Made by a program: the position numbers and the translations under genes
Shown here: positions 27,001-35,068 of the stretch, one piece after another
Position numbering within the stretch: position 1 is the stretch's first letter
Layout of the letters: each line of letters starts with the position of its first letter
The notes under the pieces: model-generated
What the model was told of the DNA's origin: nothing
Database searches by the model: none
What the model saw: the letters and a program-made list of their open reading frames with translations, nothing else
Source: Deltaproteobacteria bacterium
GTDB taxonomy: Bacteria; Myxococcota_A; Polyangia; Polyangiales; JADJMO01
DNA length: 64,000 bases
Direction of reading: 5' to 3'
NCBI GenBank assembly: GCA_025363655.1
Contig: JANYDK010000093.1
Coordinates: 1-64,000 of the forward strand

Positions 27001-27907
27001 TCGGCTGCCTCGCCATCACCACCGAGAGGAGTCGTTGTTCGCCCTCGGTGAGCATCGCCGGCGGCGGCGTGGTTCGAATCGGAGGGGCGCCCGTCTGTGC
27101 ACCGAGCGTCAAGAGCTCGACCAGCAACGCACCCGCGTCGGCGGGCCTCTTCGCGGGAGATTTCGAGAGCATGCGCGCGACGAGCTCGTCGAGCGCAGGG
27201 TTCGCTTCCGGTCGCACCTCGCGCAGCCGCGGCGCTTCCTCGAAGAGTATTTTTCCGAGGATGGCGACCGCGTGCTCACCGACGAAGGCCGGGCGCCCGC
27301 TGAGGCACTCGAAGAGCACGCAGCCGAGCGCGAAGACGTCGGCGCTGGCATCGACGTTTCGTTCCCCGCGCGCTTGCTCGGGCGCCATGTATCCAGGCGT
27401 TCCGAGCGTGTTGCCGGTGCCCGTGAGCCCGCCGCCAGAGACGTGCGCGATGCCGAAATCGAGCACTTTCACGTGTTCGACCCGGCCGTCGCGGAGGAAG
27501 AAATTGCTCGGCTTGAGATCGCGATGGAGGACGCCCTGCGCGTGCACCAGCGCGAGTGCCTCGGCCACGCGGACGATCAACGTCAGGCTCTCGCCGACGG
27601 TCAGCGTTTTGCGCGCGAGGCGCTTGCCGAGGTCTTCGCCTTCCAGCCACTCCATCGCCAGATAGAGCTCGCCGCGCTGCGATTGGCCGTGCGCGATGTG
27701 TCTCACGATCGCCGGATGCGACAGCTCCGCGAGGATTTCGGACTCGCGGAGGAAGCGCTCGGCGACGCCGCCGTGGGTGCGCAGCGACTTGAGCGCGACG
27801 CGTTCACCGGACGTGCGATCGATCGCCCGGTGAACGTCGCCCATGCCGCCGGATCCGATCAGCTCTTCGATCTCGAAGCGCCCCGCGATGACGTCGCCGA
27901 CCTGCAT
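24011..27907 (-). CDS. Ser/Thr protein kinase fused to AAA ATPase and TPR repeats
   Basis: 1298 residues. Kinase domain at about 10-270: glycine loop LIGSGGMGDV, VAIK-type Lys in RVALKSL, catalytic HRDLKPSN, DFGIAH and APEQARGE. A cyclase-like segment may follow (about 300-450). Then a MalT/AfsR-type ATPase: Walker A in GPAGAGKSR near residue 492, Walker B in LLIALEDVHWGD, and an SMR/arginine region. The C-terminal about 400 residues are TPR-like alpha repeats (for example EEALRLSREAVTLLESLGSV). Such proteins are signal-integrating cytoplasmic kinases and regulators, abundant in myxobacteria. It is downstream of nrdB (72-base gap), so read-through is possible. Confidence 0.92.
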   Translation of the reverse strand: MQVGDVIAGRFEIEELIGSGGMGDVHRAIDRTSGERVALKSLRTHGGVAERFLRESEILAELSHPAIVRHIAHGQSQRGELYLAMEWLEGEDLGKRLARKTLTVGESLTLIVRVAEALALVHAQGVLHRDLKPSNFFLRDGRVEHVKVLDFGIAHVSGGGLTGTGNTLGTPGYMAPEQARGERNVDASADVFALGCVLFECLSGRPAFVGEHAVAILGKILFEEAPRLREVRPEANPALDELVARMLSKSPAKRPADAGALLVELLTLGAQTGAPPIRTTPPPAMLTEGEQRLLSVVMARQPNLVPTGEQNDEAHAPTLAAHASDESLAHLRNLARRHGATIDRVGDGTWVAVLAIRGSATDQSASAARLALELSAELPEAHVIAATGRGVVEGRWPIGDAMERAAALLREAEENHGGEVMVDSTTAGLVEAKFDLRRGETGIALLRERAFDSTRLLLGKPTPCVGRDRELSMLETLVAESAQDSVARVVLVTGPAGAGKSRVLSELLGRLASRDEAPRVWIGRADASRAGSPFGLLGPLLRASMGVREGESLAEQRQSLRVRVGLHLEPRACDRVAEFLGEMIGVAFVETPGSPLQAARRDPLLMSDQMARAFEELVDAELRTRPLLIALEDVHWGDPPSLAFLDRVLRNLKRRPLTVIAMARPDVRETFPKLWAERDLTEIRLAALSPKAAERLVRSALGDSFPASRVAAIVERADGNAFYLEELIRAESEGRLDALPETVLAMVQMRLDALPDEARRILRAASIFGESFWDGAVRALLGERASDVQSFLGNLRSLVEREAVQPIEPSRFPGHLEHRFRHAIVREAAYGLLTDTDRALGHRLAAQWLTENGEADAAALAEHHRRGGALALAIACYVRAADQALDANDFAAAILRAEEGIAAGATDRELGELRRVQADAHRWSGRVAEAAQCGAEAMDRLEPGSIGWCKAAESCALAAVAEGLSDDHAGTERLTAQLLEVEPRDGATVVLCGAMCMFARSMFLVSRFEAGRRLFARLEPLVASLGGEERAINAQFANLRAVWARMEGDTSRSVRLNEEAIAEYQALGATRHMLFIQTNLADCLLQLGAYERAADVARQVLAPSEEMALDGVTSLANLNLGLALGQLGRTDEALTCVGEGMRLYAARGNRRYHSVGQNYRAEILAGADRLDLAAEEARTAVTLSAPFPPIHPQALGILAHVELRLGHAEEALRLSREAVTLLESLGSVLEGAEVIRLTHACALHRVGAVDEAKVAIAVARDRILQSAVLIGDLALRASFLKEVRAHAKTLRLAAEWQA

Positions 27908-27979
27908 CCGCCGTTCACCGTATCGCCGTACTTCGACGACGTCACCGGTTCGAGGCTCGTCGACCGAGGTGGTGCCGCT

Positions 27980-28987
27980 TCAGAATGCAGCGTCAAACGC
28001 CACCTCGCCGGTGACCCCGACCTGATACGCCGAGACGCGCCGCTCGAAGAAATTCGCCACCTCTTGCACGTTCTGCAGCTCGAGGAAGCCGAACGGGTTC
28101 TTGCTGCCGTAGCGCTTGGGAAAGCCGAGCGTGACGAGGCGTTGATCGGCGACGTGCTCGAGATACGCGCGCATGTCGGAGACCGAGAGCCCAGCGACGC
28201 CCTGCGACAGAATGTCCTCGGCGAAGGCGAGCTCGCAAGCGATGGCTTCGTCCATCATCACGTAGACGTCGGCGACGAGCGTGGCGTCGAAGAGCGTGGG
28301 CTCTTCCCGGCGCACCGCGGCGACGACTTCGAAGGCGAACGCCATGTGCGCGCTCTCGTCGCGGAAGACCCAATTGGTGCCCGCCGCGAGACCATGGAGG
28401 AGGCCCTTCGAGCGGAGAAAATAGACGTAGGCGAAGGCGGCGAAGAAGAAGAGCCCCTCGACGCAGCCGGCGAAGCAGATGAGGTTGAGGAGGAAGCGAC
28501 GACGATCGGCGACCGTCTCGAGCCGCTCGAGCGCGTGCACGCTGTCGGTGAAGCGGAAGCAGAAGTCGGCCTTGCGCCGAATCGACGGGACGTTGTCGAT
28601 GGCCGCGAACGCCCGCGCGCGCTCCCCCGGATCGGGCACATAGGTGTCGAGGAGCGTGAGGTAGAACTGCACGTGCAGCGCCTCTTCGTAGAGCTGTCGC
28701 GAGAGATACATCCGCGCCTCGGGCGCGTTCACGTGTCGATAGAGGTTGAGCACCAGGTTGTTGGCGACGATCGAGTCGCCGGTGGCGAAGAAGGCGACCA
28801 GCCGTTGCACGAGGTGACGTTCGGCGGGTGTCATCCGGCTCTGCAGGTCGACGAGGTCGGTGGCGAAGTCGACCTCCTCGACCGTCCAGGTGTTGCGGAT
28901 GGCCGCGCGATACATCTCGTAGAACACCGGATAGCGCATCGGGCGCAGCGTCAAATCGAGCCCCGGATCGAGGATGCGCCCGTTCAT
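27980..28987 (-). CDS. nrdB: Class I ribonucleotide reductase small subunit (radical subunit)
   Basis: 335 residues. The dinuclear metal ligands are all visible: Asp71 (ATGDSIVANN), Glu102 and His105 (YEEALHVQFY), Glu177 (GCVEGLFF), Glu211 and His214 (RDESAHMAF). Tyr109 follows His105 at the spacing of the E. coli radical Tyr122, so a tyrosyl-radical enzyme (class Ia-like) is expected rather than a Phe-substituted class Ic enzyme. The protein makes and stores the radical used by NrdA. ATG 28987 overlaps the nrdA stop (ATGA), so the two subunits are coupled. The ligand numbering rests on motif spacing. Confidence 0.93.
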   Translation of the reverse strand: MNGRILDPGLDLTLRPMRYPVFYEMYRAAIRNTWTVEEVDFATDLVDLQSRMTPAERHLVQRLVAFFATGDSIVANNLVLNLYRHVNAPEARMYLSRQLYEEALHVQFYLTLLDTYVPDPGERARAFAAIDNVPSIRRKADFCFRFTDSVHALERLETVADRRRFLLNLICFAGCVEGLFFFAAFAYVYFLRSKGLLHGLAAGTNWVFRDESAHMAFAFEVVAAVRREEPTLFDATLVADVYVMMDEAIACELAFAEDILSQGVAGLSVSDMRAYLEHVADQRLVTLGFPKRYGSKNPFGFLELQNVQEVANFFERRVSAYQVGVTGEVAFDAAF

Positions 28988-31416
28988 TGGCAGGCCTCGC
29001 ACGACGACGGATTCTCGAGCGAGCAGGCGATCGCAGCGCCGTCGCCTCCCGAGCTCACCGAGCTCACCGGCGCCAGTTCGTTCTCCAACGTCGTCTTGGC
29101 GATGCGCGTCGCCGGTCGCGACCGCAAGTAGTAGGTCGTCTTCAGGCCTTTTTTCCAGGCGTACATGTACATCGAGGAGAGCTGTCCGATGTTCGGGCTC
29201 TCGAGAAAGAGGTTGAGCGACTGGCTCTGATCGACGAACGGCCCGCGCTCGGCGGCGAGATCGATGAGCGCCCGCATCGGCAGCTCCCACGCGGTGCGAT
29301 AGATGCGCCGCAGCGCCTCGGGGATCTCGACGATGCCTTGAATCGAACCCTCGGCGTGACGAATGCGATTGCGAATGTCGTCGTTCCAGAGCCCGATGGC
29401 TTGCAGCTCGTTCACGAGGTGACGGTTCACCTGAAGAAAATCTCCCGAGAGCGTCTCGCGCTTCCACACATTCGAAACTTGCGGCTCGATGCACTCGTAG
29501 CAGCCGGCGATGGAGGCGATGGTCGCGGTCGGCGCGATGGCCACGAGGAGCGAGTTGCGGAGACCGTGCTCGGCGATGCGCATGCGAAGCGCCGTCCAAT
29601 CGTGACGCGTGAGAATCGGCACGCCCCACAAGTCGGGTTGCAGCTGACCGTCCGCGGCGCGCGTCTCGGCGAACGTCGGATGACGGCCTTTTCGCTGCGC
29701 CAAATCGCACGAAGCATCGAGCGCGTGGAAGTAGATGCTCTCGGCGATCTCCTGCGACACCGCCCGCGCGCGTGACGAATCGAAGGGCAGCCGCATGCGG
29801 AAAAACACGTCCTGCAGGCCCATCACCCCGAGGCCGACCGGTCGCCAACGGAGGTTGCCCTCGCGCGTCACCTCTACGGTGTAGAGGTTGAGATCGATGA
29901 CCGCGTCGAGCGCGCGGACGGCGGTGCGTACCGTCGAGGCGAGCGCGTCGTGATCGATTCGCACCGCCCCGTCGTCGGCCTCCACGAGGTGCCGCGCGAG
30001 GTTGATCGAGCCGAGGTTGCAGACGGCCGTCTCGTCCTTCGACGTCACCTCGAGGATCTCGGTGCAGAGGTTCGAGAGATGGACGGTCCGACCCTCACGC
30101 GCGGTCTGGTTGCAGGTGGCGTTCGATCGATCCTTGAACGTCATCCACCCGTTCCCCGTCTGCGCGAGCGATCGCATCATCCGCGCGTAGAGATCGCGCG
30201 CCTTCACCGTCTTCGTCGCCAGGCCTTCTTTTTCCGCTGTTTCGTAGGCAGCGTCGAAGGCCGCGCCCCAAAGATCGACGAGGTGCGGAACCTTCTTCGG
30301 ATCGAACAGCGACCACTCGCCGCCTGCTTCGACGCGTCGCATGAAGAGGTCGCACACCCAGTTGGCGAGGTTGAGGTTGTGCGTGCGCTGCGCCTCGTCG
30401 CCGGTGTTGTCGCGGAGCTCGAGGAAGGCCTCGACGTCGGCGTGCCACGGCTCGAGGTAGACGCAGCACGCGCCCTTGCGCTTGCCACCTTGGTTCACCG
30501 CGGCGACCGAGGCGTCGAGCGTCTTCAGCCAGGGGACGATCCCGTTCGACTGACCGTTGGTGCTGGCGATGAGCGACCCGCGCGAACGCACCCGATGGAA
30601 CGCGAGGCCGATGCCGCCGCTGAACTTCGAGAGCATCGCCACTTCGGTGTACGTCCGGTAAATCGCGGCCAATTCGTCGGTCGGCGAGTCGAGGAGGAAG
30701 CAGCTCGAGAGCTGCTCGTGGCGCGTGCCGGCGTTGAAGAGCGTCGGCGAGCTCGGCAGGTAGGCGAGCGACGAGAAGAGCCGGTAGAGCTCGAGCGCAT
30801 CGACGACGTTCTCCGAGAGCGCACAAGCGACGCGGAGAAAGAAGTGCTGCGGCGACTCGATGACCTCGCGCTTCTCGGGATGACGAAGGAGGTACCGGTC
30901 GTAGACCGTGCGCAGACCGAAATACTCGAAGAGCTTCGAGCGGCTCGGATCGATGGCGTCGTTGAGCTTGCGCGCGTGCGTCTGCGTGAAGGCGAGGAGC
31001 CTGTCGCCGATGAGCCCGAGCCGATGCCCGACCGCGATCGACTGGGAAAACGACTGGATTTCCTGTCCGCCGACCTCTTTGTCGATGAACGCCGACAGGA
31101 GCCGCGCCGCCAGCTTGGCGTAGGTCGGCTCCTCCGCGGTCAGCGCCGCCGCCGTCTGGATCGAGAGCTGATCGAGCTCCCGCGTGGTCGCACCGTCGTA
31201 GAGGCCGGCGATGGTCCGCGTCGCCACGCGCAAGGCGTCCACCTTCGTCAGCCCGCTACAGCAGCGACCGACGGCGCGCACGATCTTGTTCAAGTCGACC
31301 GGCTCGTAGGCCCCGCTCCGCTTGCGGACGCGCATCGAGGTTCCAGTTGTCCCGTTGGTACCGTTGGAGGTCGACGGAGGGATCGGTGACGGCTCGACGT
31401 GACGGGTGACGTTCAT
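28984..31416 (-). CDS. nrdA: Class I ribonucleotide reductase large (catalytic) subunit
   Basis: 810 residues. An ATP-cone domain at about 25-120 (allosteric activity site, MRVRKRSGAYEPVDLNKI) precedes the ten-stranded barrel. Active-site residues: Cys239 (QLSSCFLLDSP), Asn449, Cys451 and Glu453 (HLSNLCTEI), Cys466 (AVCNLGSINL), matching E. coli Cys225, Asn437, Cys439, Glu441 and Cys462. A C-terminal Cys-x2-Cys (SCEACQ) gives the external redox pair. It reduces ribonucleoside diphosphates to 2'-deoxy forms. ATG 31416 has a GAGGAAG Shine-Dalgarno. The leader carries a cobalamin riboswitch and the promoter two NrdR-type boxes. Confidence 0.96.
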   Translation of the reverse strand: MNVTRHVEPSPIPPSTSNGTNGTTGTSMRVRKRSGAYEPVDLNKIVRAVGRCCSGLTKVDALRVATRTIAGLYDGATTRELDQLSIQTAAALTAEEPTYAKLAARLLSAFIDKEVGGQEIQSFSQSIAVGHRLGLIGDRLLAFTQTHARKLNDAIDPSRSKLFEYFGLRTVYDRYLLRHPEKREVIESPQHFFLRVACALSENVVDALELYRLFSSLAYLPSSPTLFNAGTRHEQLSSCFLLDSPTDELAAIYRTYTEVAMLSKFSGGIGLAFHRVRSRGSLIASTNGQSNGIVPWLKTLDASVAAVNQGGKRKGACCVYLEPWHADVEAFLELRDNTGDEAQRTHNLNLANWVCDLFMRRVEAGGEWSLFDPKKVPHLVDLWGAAFDAAYETAEKEGLATKTVKARDLYARMMRSLAQTGNGWMTFKDRSNATCNQTAREGRTVHLSNLCTEILEVTSKDETAVCNLGSINLARHLVEADDGAVRIDHDALASTVRTAVRALDAVIDLNLYTVEVTREGNLRWRPVGLGVMGLQDVFFRMRLPFDSSRARAVSQEIAESIYFHALDASCDLAQRKGRHPTFAETRAADGQLQPDLWGVPILTRHDWTALRMRIAEHGLRNSLLVAIAPTATIASIAGCYECIEPQVSNVWKRETLSGDFLQVNRHLVNELQAIGLWNDDIRNRIRHAEGSIQGIVEIPEALRRIYRTAWELPMRALIDLAAERGPFVDQSQSLNLFLESPNIGQLSSMYMYAWKKGLKTTYYLRSRPATRIAKTTLENELAPVSSVSSGGDGAAIACSLENPSSCEACQ

Positions 31417-31629
31417 GGCTTCCTCGCGCCCGCAGCACCGGGCCGCAGGAGTGAAAAGCCGAGGAGTCGAGTAGGCAGAGCGACACGCCATCGAGCGCGA
31501 GTGCGCGAGCAAGCACGCATGCGAGCACGCGAGTCCGAGACCGACGATGGGCCACCGAGCCGACCTTCGCCCCCTCGGGCGCAGAGCCTCACGGCTCCAA
31601 GGTCGAGACCGAACGCGAACAGCCACGTT
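31417..31629 (-). promoter_or_regulatory. nrdAB 5' leader between riboswitch and start codon
   Basis: No gene is present. The minus-strand leader can pair GGCUUUU (31454-31460) with GGAAGCC (31418-31424), which would hide the Shine-Dalgarno of nrdA just before its ATG. This is a plausible expression platform for control of translation by the upstream riboswitch; no clear terminator with a U-tract is seen. Pairing was assessed by eye only. Confidence 0.4.
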
Positions 31630-31822
31630 CGGGCGCTGGCAGGTCTTCGGGCTTGCGAGCGTTTGCCGGAGATCCGGCGCTTCCTACGATCCGCCGCTTC
31701 CCGATCTCTTGCGATCAGTGCGCGTTGGCGGAGCTCGTTCTCGCGTACCGCTGCGGGGCAGCCCCGGATTCGAACCGGGTTCCCTTTTCAGCCTGCGCAG
31801 TTGCACAGGCACCAGAGCGACC
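31630..31822 (-). promoter_or_regulatory. Cobalamin (adenosylcobalamin-type) riboswitch
   Basis: On the minus strand the segment contains GGTGCC (31813-31808), then CUGAAAAGGGAA, an AACCCGG..CCGGGG hairpin and GCCCCGCA. It ends in the AGCCCGAAGACCUGCC element, which matches the AGCC-GGAGACCUGCC cobalamin box (about 31638-31654). The order is that of the B12 riboswitch class. It sits in the leader of nrdAB, 214 bases before the start codon. B12 is expected to switch nrdAB off, as described for Streptomyces nrdABS. A T-arm-like GGTTCGAATCC inside it is a riboswitch helix, not a tRNA. Confidence 0.85.
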
Positions 31823-31837
31823 CACTACATATTGTGG
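31822..31837. promoter_or_regulatory. NrdR box, proximal, over the candidate -10 region of nrdAB
   Basis: CCACTACATATTGTGG matches the palindromic NrdR consensus (acaCtAtATaTtGtGt-like). It overlaps the candidate -10 of the nrdAB promoter, so a bound repressor would block polymerase. NrdR is the ATP/dATP-responsive repressor of ribonucleotide reductase genes. Confidence 0.75.
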
Positions 31838-31855
31838 TCGAGGCGCCCTCGTCAA
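31826..31855 (-). promoter_or_regulatory. Candidate nrdAB promoter
   Basis: On the minus strand a TTGACG (-35, 31855-31850) is followed after 17-18 bases by an ATATGT/TATGTA -10 (31832-31826). The -35 is strong and the -10 weak. It lies between and within the two NrdR boxes and just upstream of the riboswitch, giving a start site near 31820. Confidence 0.5.
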
Positions 31856-31869
31856 CCCAGATGTTGTGG
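31854..31869. promoter_or_regulatory. NrdR box, distal
   Basis: AACCCAGATGTTGTGG shares the TTGTGG end and about 10 of 16 positions with the proximal box. Its centre is 32 bases away, three helical turns, the spacing known for tandem NrdR boxes. It overlaps the -35 region. Confidence 0.6.
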
Positions 31870-31901
31870 TCTCGGCCCGCGCCCGGGGAAAACGAGGTTC
31901 G

Positions 31902-32705
31902 TCACTCCCGCTCGCAGAGGTAGCCGTAGGGGACGGTGACGCAGTCGGTGTCTCCCCAACCGACCGGCGCCGCGGTCGTCGAGATGCGGGCGCACATGCC
32001 GCTGCCGTTCGGCTCACTCGGGCGCCATCCATCGAACGTCACCGGCTCGGGCGTGACCCAGAGGTAGTCGGTCTTGAGGAAAGTGGTGGCCGTTCGTTTC
32101 AAGCCGATCCAGCAGTCGACGGCAGCCGGGGGCGACGCGGTGCTCATGCACTGGCTGATCACGAAGGTGTTCTCGGCCGCGCTGTTGATGGTGACGAGGT
32201 GCTCCTTCGCCGTCCCCGCGCACGCGCTGTTGGCGGCGATCCACGTCGCAGCGGTGGGAACGAAGCGGTAGCAGTGACCCTCGAAGGCCACTTCTTTCAA
32301 CGCTGCGTTGCAGGTCGTGGCGGTGTCGACGCCGACCTCGTGCGTGTCGGGGACGGCGCTGTCCCGCGTGTCGGCCGTGTCGGCTGCGTCGTGCGTATCG
32401 GTGCCGACGTCGACGGGCTTGGTGTCGCTCGAGTCAGCATCGGCATCGGCATCGGCATCGGCATCGGCATCGGCGAAGGCGTCCGGGTTCGAGTCCGGCA
32501 CGATCGCGTCCGCGGTCGCATCGACGCCGGTGTCATCCGGATGCGTGTCGGGCGGGTCATGGGAATCGGGGACGATGGCGTCGTCCGACGTCTCTTCCGT
32601 CGCGTCCGTCGAGCCGTCGAGGCCGTAGCCATCGTCGAGCCCGAGCACTGCGTTGCAAGCGACGAGCATCACGCTCGCGCCGAGAAATAAGGCTGCCCGA
32701 ATCAT
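31902..32705 (-). CDS. Lipoprotein with C-type-lectin-like domain
   Basis: 267 residues. The lipobox LVACNAV is followed by the motif NAVLGLDDGYG and an acidic Asp/Thr/Ala stalk that includes an (Asp-Ala) run encoded by a hexanucleotide repeat. The C-terminal domain has a C-type-lectin-like pattern: GHCYRFVPTAATW, AHLVTINS-type core, CWIGL, WGDTDC and GYLCE with the expected cysteines. It may bind glycans or proteins at the cell surface. ATG 32705 has GAGG upstream with correct spacing; ATG 32720 is also in frame but has none. Confidence 0.82.
   Translation of the reverse strand: MIRAALFLGASVMLVACNAVLGLDDGYGLDGSTDATEETSDDAIVPDSHDPPDTHPDDTGVDATADAIVPDSNPDAFADADADADADADADSSDTKPVDVGTDTHDAADTADTRDSAVPDTHEVGVDTATTCNAALKEVAFEGHCYRFVPTAATWIAANSACAGTAKEHLVTINSAAENTFVISQCMSTASPPAAVDCWIGLKRTATTFLKTDYLWVTPEPVTFDGWRPSEPNGSGMCARISTTAAPVGWGDTDCVTVPYGYLCERE
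32437..32472. repeat. Tandem GCATCG hexamer, six copies
   Basis: Six perfect copies of GCATCG inside the lectin-like lipoprotein gene encode the Asp-Ala run of the stalk. Because the unit is 6 bases, changes in copy number keep the frame and alter only stalk length. Confidence 0.9.
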
Positions 32706-32789
32706 CTCCACCCTCGACATCGGCGCGCAGCGTAGTCGCCGTTCTCGTATCGTCACGGTGGCACGCGACGAGTTCGTGCGCTGGATGGG

Positions 32790-34700
32790 TCAGGAATCGG
32801 TCGCCGAGGTCACGCTGTTGATCCAGTGCTGGATGAGCAGGCGGTGCGCCGCGGTGACGGTGGCGCTGGTGTCGCAAGCGCCGGTGAAGGGCATGCACGT
32901 TCCGCACGGCGGAGGGCTCGACGAGTTGCCGCTGATTTTCTGGTAGAGCAGGCTCGTCGAGGGCGAGCCGGGCACGACGTACATGCGCCCCGCGCCACCG
33001 CACACCGACGAGATGCCCGCGCCCGCGGTGCCACCTGCAGCGGTGTTGACGAGCTGACTCGCGTTCTCGTTTCCGCTCGGGCTCGCGAAGGAAGAGCCCT
33101 TGAAATTGGGCTTGTCGGTCTCGGAAGCGGACACCGGGCCATGACAGCCGGTGCATCCGTATCCGCCCGCCGAAGAGCCGTTGTTGAGGAGCGGCCAGAT
33201 GTTGACGTGATACCCGGGGTTGACGTGCAAGGTGACCGACGCCGTCGCGGTGCGGGGCGTGGCGCTGCCGCTGATGCGATCGGTGCGCGCATCGGAGACC
33301 TTCACCATCAACGTGAGGTCGGTGTCGGCGATCCCCGCCACCGGAGTGCCGCTGACGACGCCTGCAGCCGAGAGCGACAGACCGCTGCCTGCGAGGCCCG
33401 ACGTGAGCGACCAGGTGAGCGGTCCCGTGCCGCCGGTGACGACGATCGATTGCGAGAAGGCCACGCCGGCGCGGGCGTTGGCGAGCGAGGTCGAGGTGAT
33501 CACCGGCGCCGGCGCGAGCAGTCGAACGGCATAGGTGTGCGCAGTGGTCGCCCCGAGCGCGTCGGTGATCGTGATCGTGATTTTGGAAGTGGTTCCGACC
33601 TCGCCCGAGGCCGTCGGCGTGCCCGAGAGCGTGACCTCGGTGCTCGCCGTTCCGTCGGCGCTGACGACCGCGCCGAGGCCCGTCAACGGCGCGCCGGTGA
33701 CCACGGCCTTGTAGGGCGGGTTGCCCGTCGGCGCCATCGTGAAGACCTGTGAATACGCGGTCGAAAGCACCGCGTCGGGGATGCTGACGTCGCCCGATCC
33801 GAGCGTCGGAGTGGCCGGCGAGAGCGAGAGCGGGATGGTGTTTTTGATCGTCAAATCGAACTTCTTCGTGATCGTCCGCTTGGCCGCGTCGCGGAAGACG
33901 AAGGTGTACGAGGTCTTCGGCAAGATCGCCGTCGGCGTGCCCGAGAACGTGAAGGCGGCGTTGTCGAAGGTGATGCCGCCACCGACCGTCGTCGGCATCG
34001 TCGTGCTGACGAACGAGAGCGCGCCGAGGGTGCTCGTGACCACGAATTTCTCTGTGTACGCGGCGTCTTTGACGGCGTCGCGGAGGCTCGTGGCGGTGCC
34101 ACCGACCGGTGCGACGTCGGCGAGCGCGGGGAGCGTGACGGTGAACGATCGCACCGCGCTCGTGAGGCCTGACGAGTCGGCCACCGCGAGACCGAACGTC
34201 GCCGTGTCGGCACCCACCGTCGACGCGTCCCACGCACCTTGGATGTGCGGCGCCGGACCTGGACTGCCGACGAGCGTGAGGCCCGGAGGCAGCGCGCCCG
34301 GCGCGAGGGTGAGGGTGAACGGCGCCACGCCACCGGTGATGACGATCGGCGCGTCGAACGTCGCCGGCTTCAGCGCCCCGTCCTCGAGGTTCTTCTTCGT
34401 CGCCACCAAGTCGATGTCGACCGGCACGACCGCGACATCGGCCTTGGTATCACCGTCGAGCGCGTCTCCCGCATCGGTCGCGCCATCGACGAGCGTGTCG
34501 CCCTTCGTGTCGTTCGCGACGTCACCCGTACCCGAATCGCTCCCGACGTCCGGAACCACGCTGGTGTCCGAAGACACGTCTTCGATCGACGTGTCTTCGC
34601 CAGGAGCTACGACCGCACCGCCGTCGCTGCTGCTCGAGCAGCCCATGAAAAGAGTCATTGCGACGGACGCCGCGGACGCGACGGAGAAAGCTCGGGCCAC
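32790..34700 (-). CDS. Lipoprotein with putative Ig repeats and a CxxCH haem motif
   Basis: 636 residues. The signal has the lipobox MGCSS (about Cys21), then an Asp/Ser/Thr-rich stalk and at least four Ig-like repeats of the putative Ig (He_PIG) type, each with ITGGVAPFTLTL- or SGTPTASG-like motifs. The C-terminal domain contains GCTGCHGP (CxxCH) near residue 520 and several further Cys, as in exported Myxococcota c-type domains. It may be a haem-binding surface protein; electron-transfer function is unproven. Confidence 0.82.
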   Translation of the reverse strand: MARAFSVASAASVAMTLFMGCSSSSDGGAVVAPGEDTSIEDVSSDTSVVPDVGSDSGTGDVANDTKGDTLVDGATDAGDALDGDTKADVAVVPVDIDLVATKKNLEDGALKPATFDAPIVITGGVAPFTLTLAPGALPPGLTLVGSPGPAPHIQGAWDASTVGADTATFGLAVADSSGLTSAVRSFTVTLPALADVAPVGGTATSLRDAVKDAAYTEKFVVTSTLGALSFVSTTMPTTVGGGITFDNAAFTFSGTPTAILPKTSYTFVFRDAAKRTITKKFDLTIKNTIPLSLSPATPTLGSGDVSIPDAVLSTAYSQVFTMAPTGNPPYKAVVTGAPLTGLGAVVSADGTASTEVTLSGTPTASGEVGTTSKITITITDALGATTAHTYAVRLLAPAPVITSTSLANARAGVAFSQSIVVTGGTGPLTWSLTSGLAGSGLSLSAAGVVSGTPVAGIADTDLTLMVKVSDARTDRISGSATPRTATASVTLHVNPGYHVNIWPLLNNGSSAGGYGCTGCHGPVSASETDKPNFKGSSFASPSGNENASQLVNTAAGGTAGAGISSVCGGAGRMYVVPGSPSTSLLYQKISGNSSSPPPCGTCMPFTGACDTSATVTAAHRLLIQHWINSVTSATDS

Positions 34701-34765
34701 TTGGGTACCTTACGGGGTGCGCGGTGCTGCGCTCTCCCTTCGTCGCACCAGCGCCCCCGGCGTTT

Positions 34766-35068
34766 CTAGCGAAAATCGCCGGTGTCGTACGCCGCTTCGT
34801 AGAGAGACGGGTTCGTCGACTCGACGTACGGTCGGAGTCGTTCGAGGTGCGCCTGGAAGTCGCTTCGTCCGCGCAGTGCATCGATCGCGGCCTGCGACTC
34901 GAACACGCTGATCAGCACCGCCGATCGCCCGTCGAGCGCGCGATACATGCGACCGCCGACGAGGCCGCAGGCGGGCAACGACGAGGGGAAGGCGCGCTGG
35001 GCGTCGATGAACGCGTCCATCTGGCCTGGCCGAATCTCGAACCGGTTGATCACGGTGATGGTGCTCAT
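34766..35068 (-). CDS. Antibiotic biosynthesis monooxygenase (ABM)-domain protein
   Basis: 100 residues, cytoplasmic. The ferredoxin-like ABM pattern is visible: NRFEIRPGQMDAFIDAQRAF, then GGRMYRALDGRSAVLISVFES and a helical end. Small ABM proteins include haem oxygenases, quinol monooxygenases and non-enzymatic members; which one applies cannot be told. ATG 35068 has GAGGAG at good spacing. It is divergent from the Cys-rich repeat protein gene. Confidence 0.82.
   Translation of the reverse strand: MSTITVINRFEIRPGQMDAFIDAQRAFPSSLPACGLVGGRMYRALDGRSAVLISVFESQAAIDALRGRSDFQAHLERLRPYVESTNPSLYEAAYDTGDFR

Noticed and set aside
26942-29131. Long plus-strand open frame over the kinase and nrdB
   Set aside because: It is antisense to the kinase and NrdB proteins, both with full active-site motifs.
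31757-31790. T-arm-like GGTTCGAATCC suggesting a tRNA on the minus strand
   Set aside because: No matching acceptor stem, D-arm or anticodon arm exists at the right distance. The sequence is part of the cobalamin riboswitch, with its conserved box further downstream.
32437-32472. Short repeats as a CRISPR array
   Set aside because: The unit is 6 bases with no spacers and lies in a coding stalk. No CRISPR array or cas gene was seen in the window.
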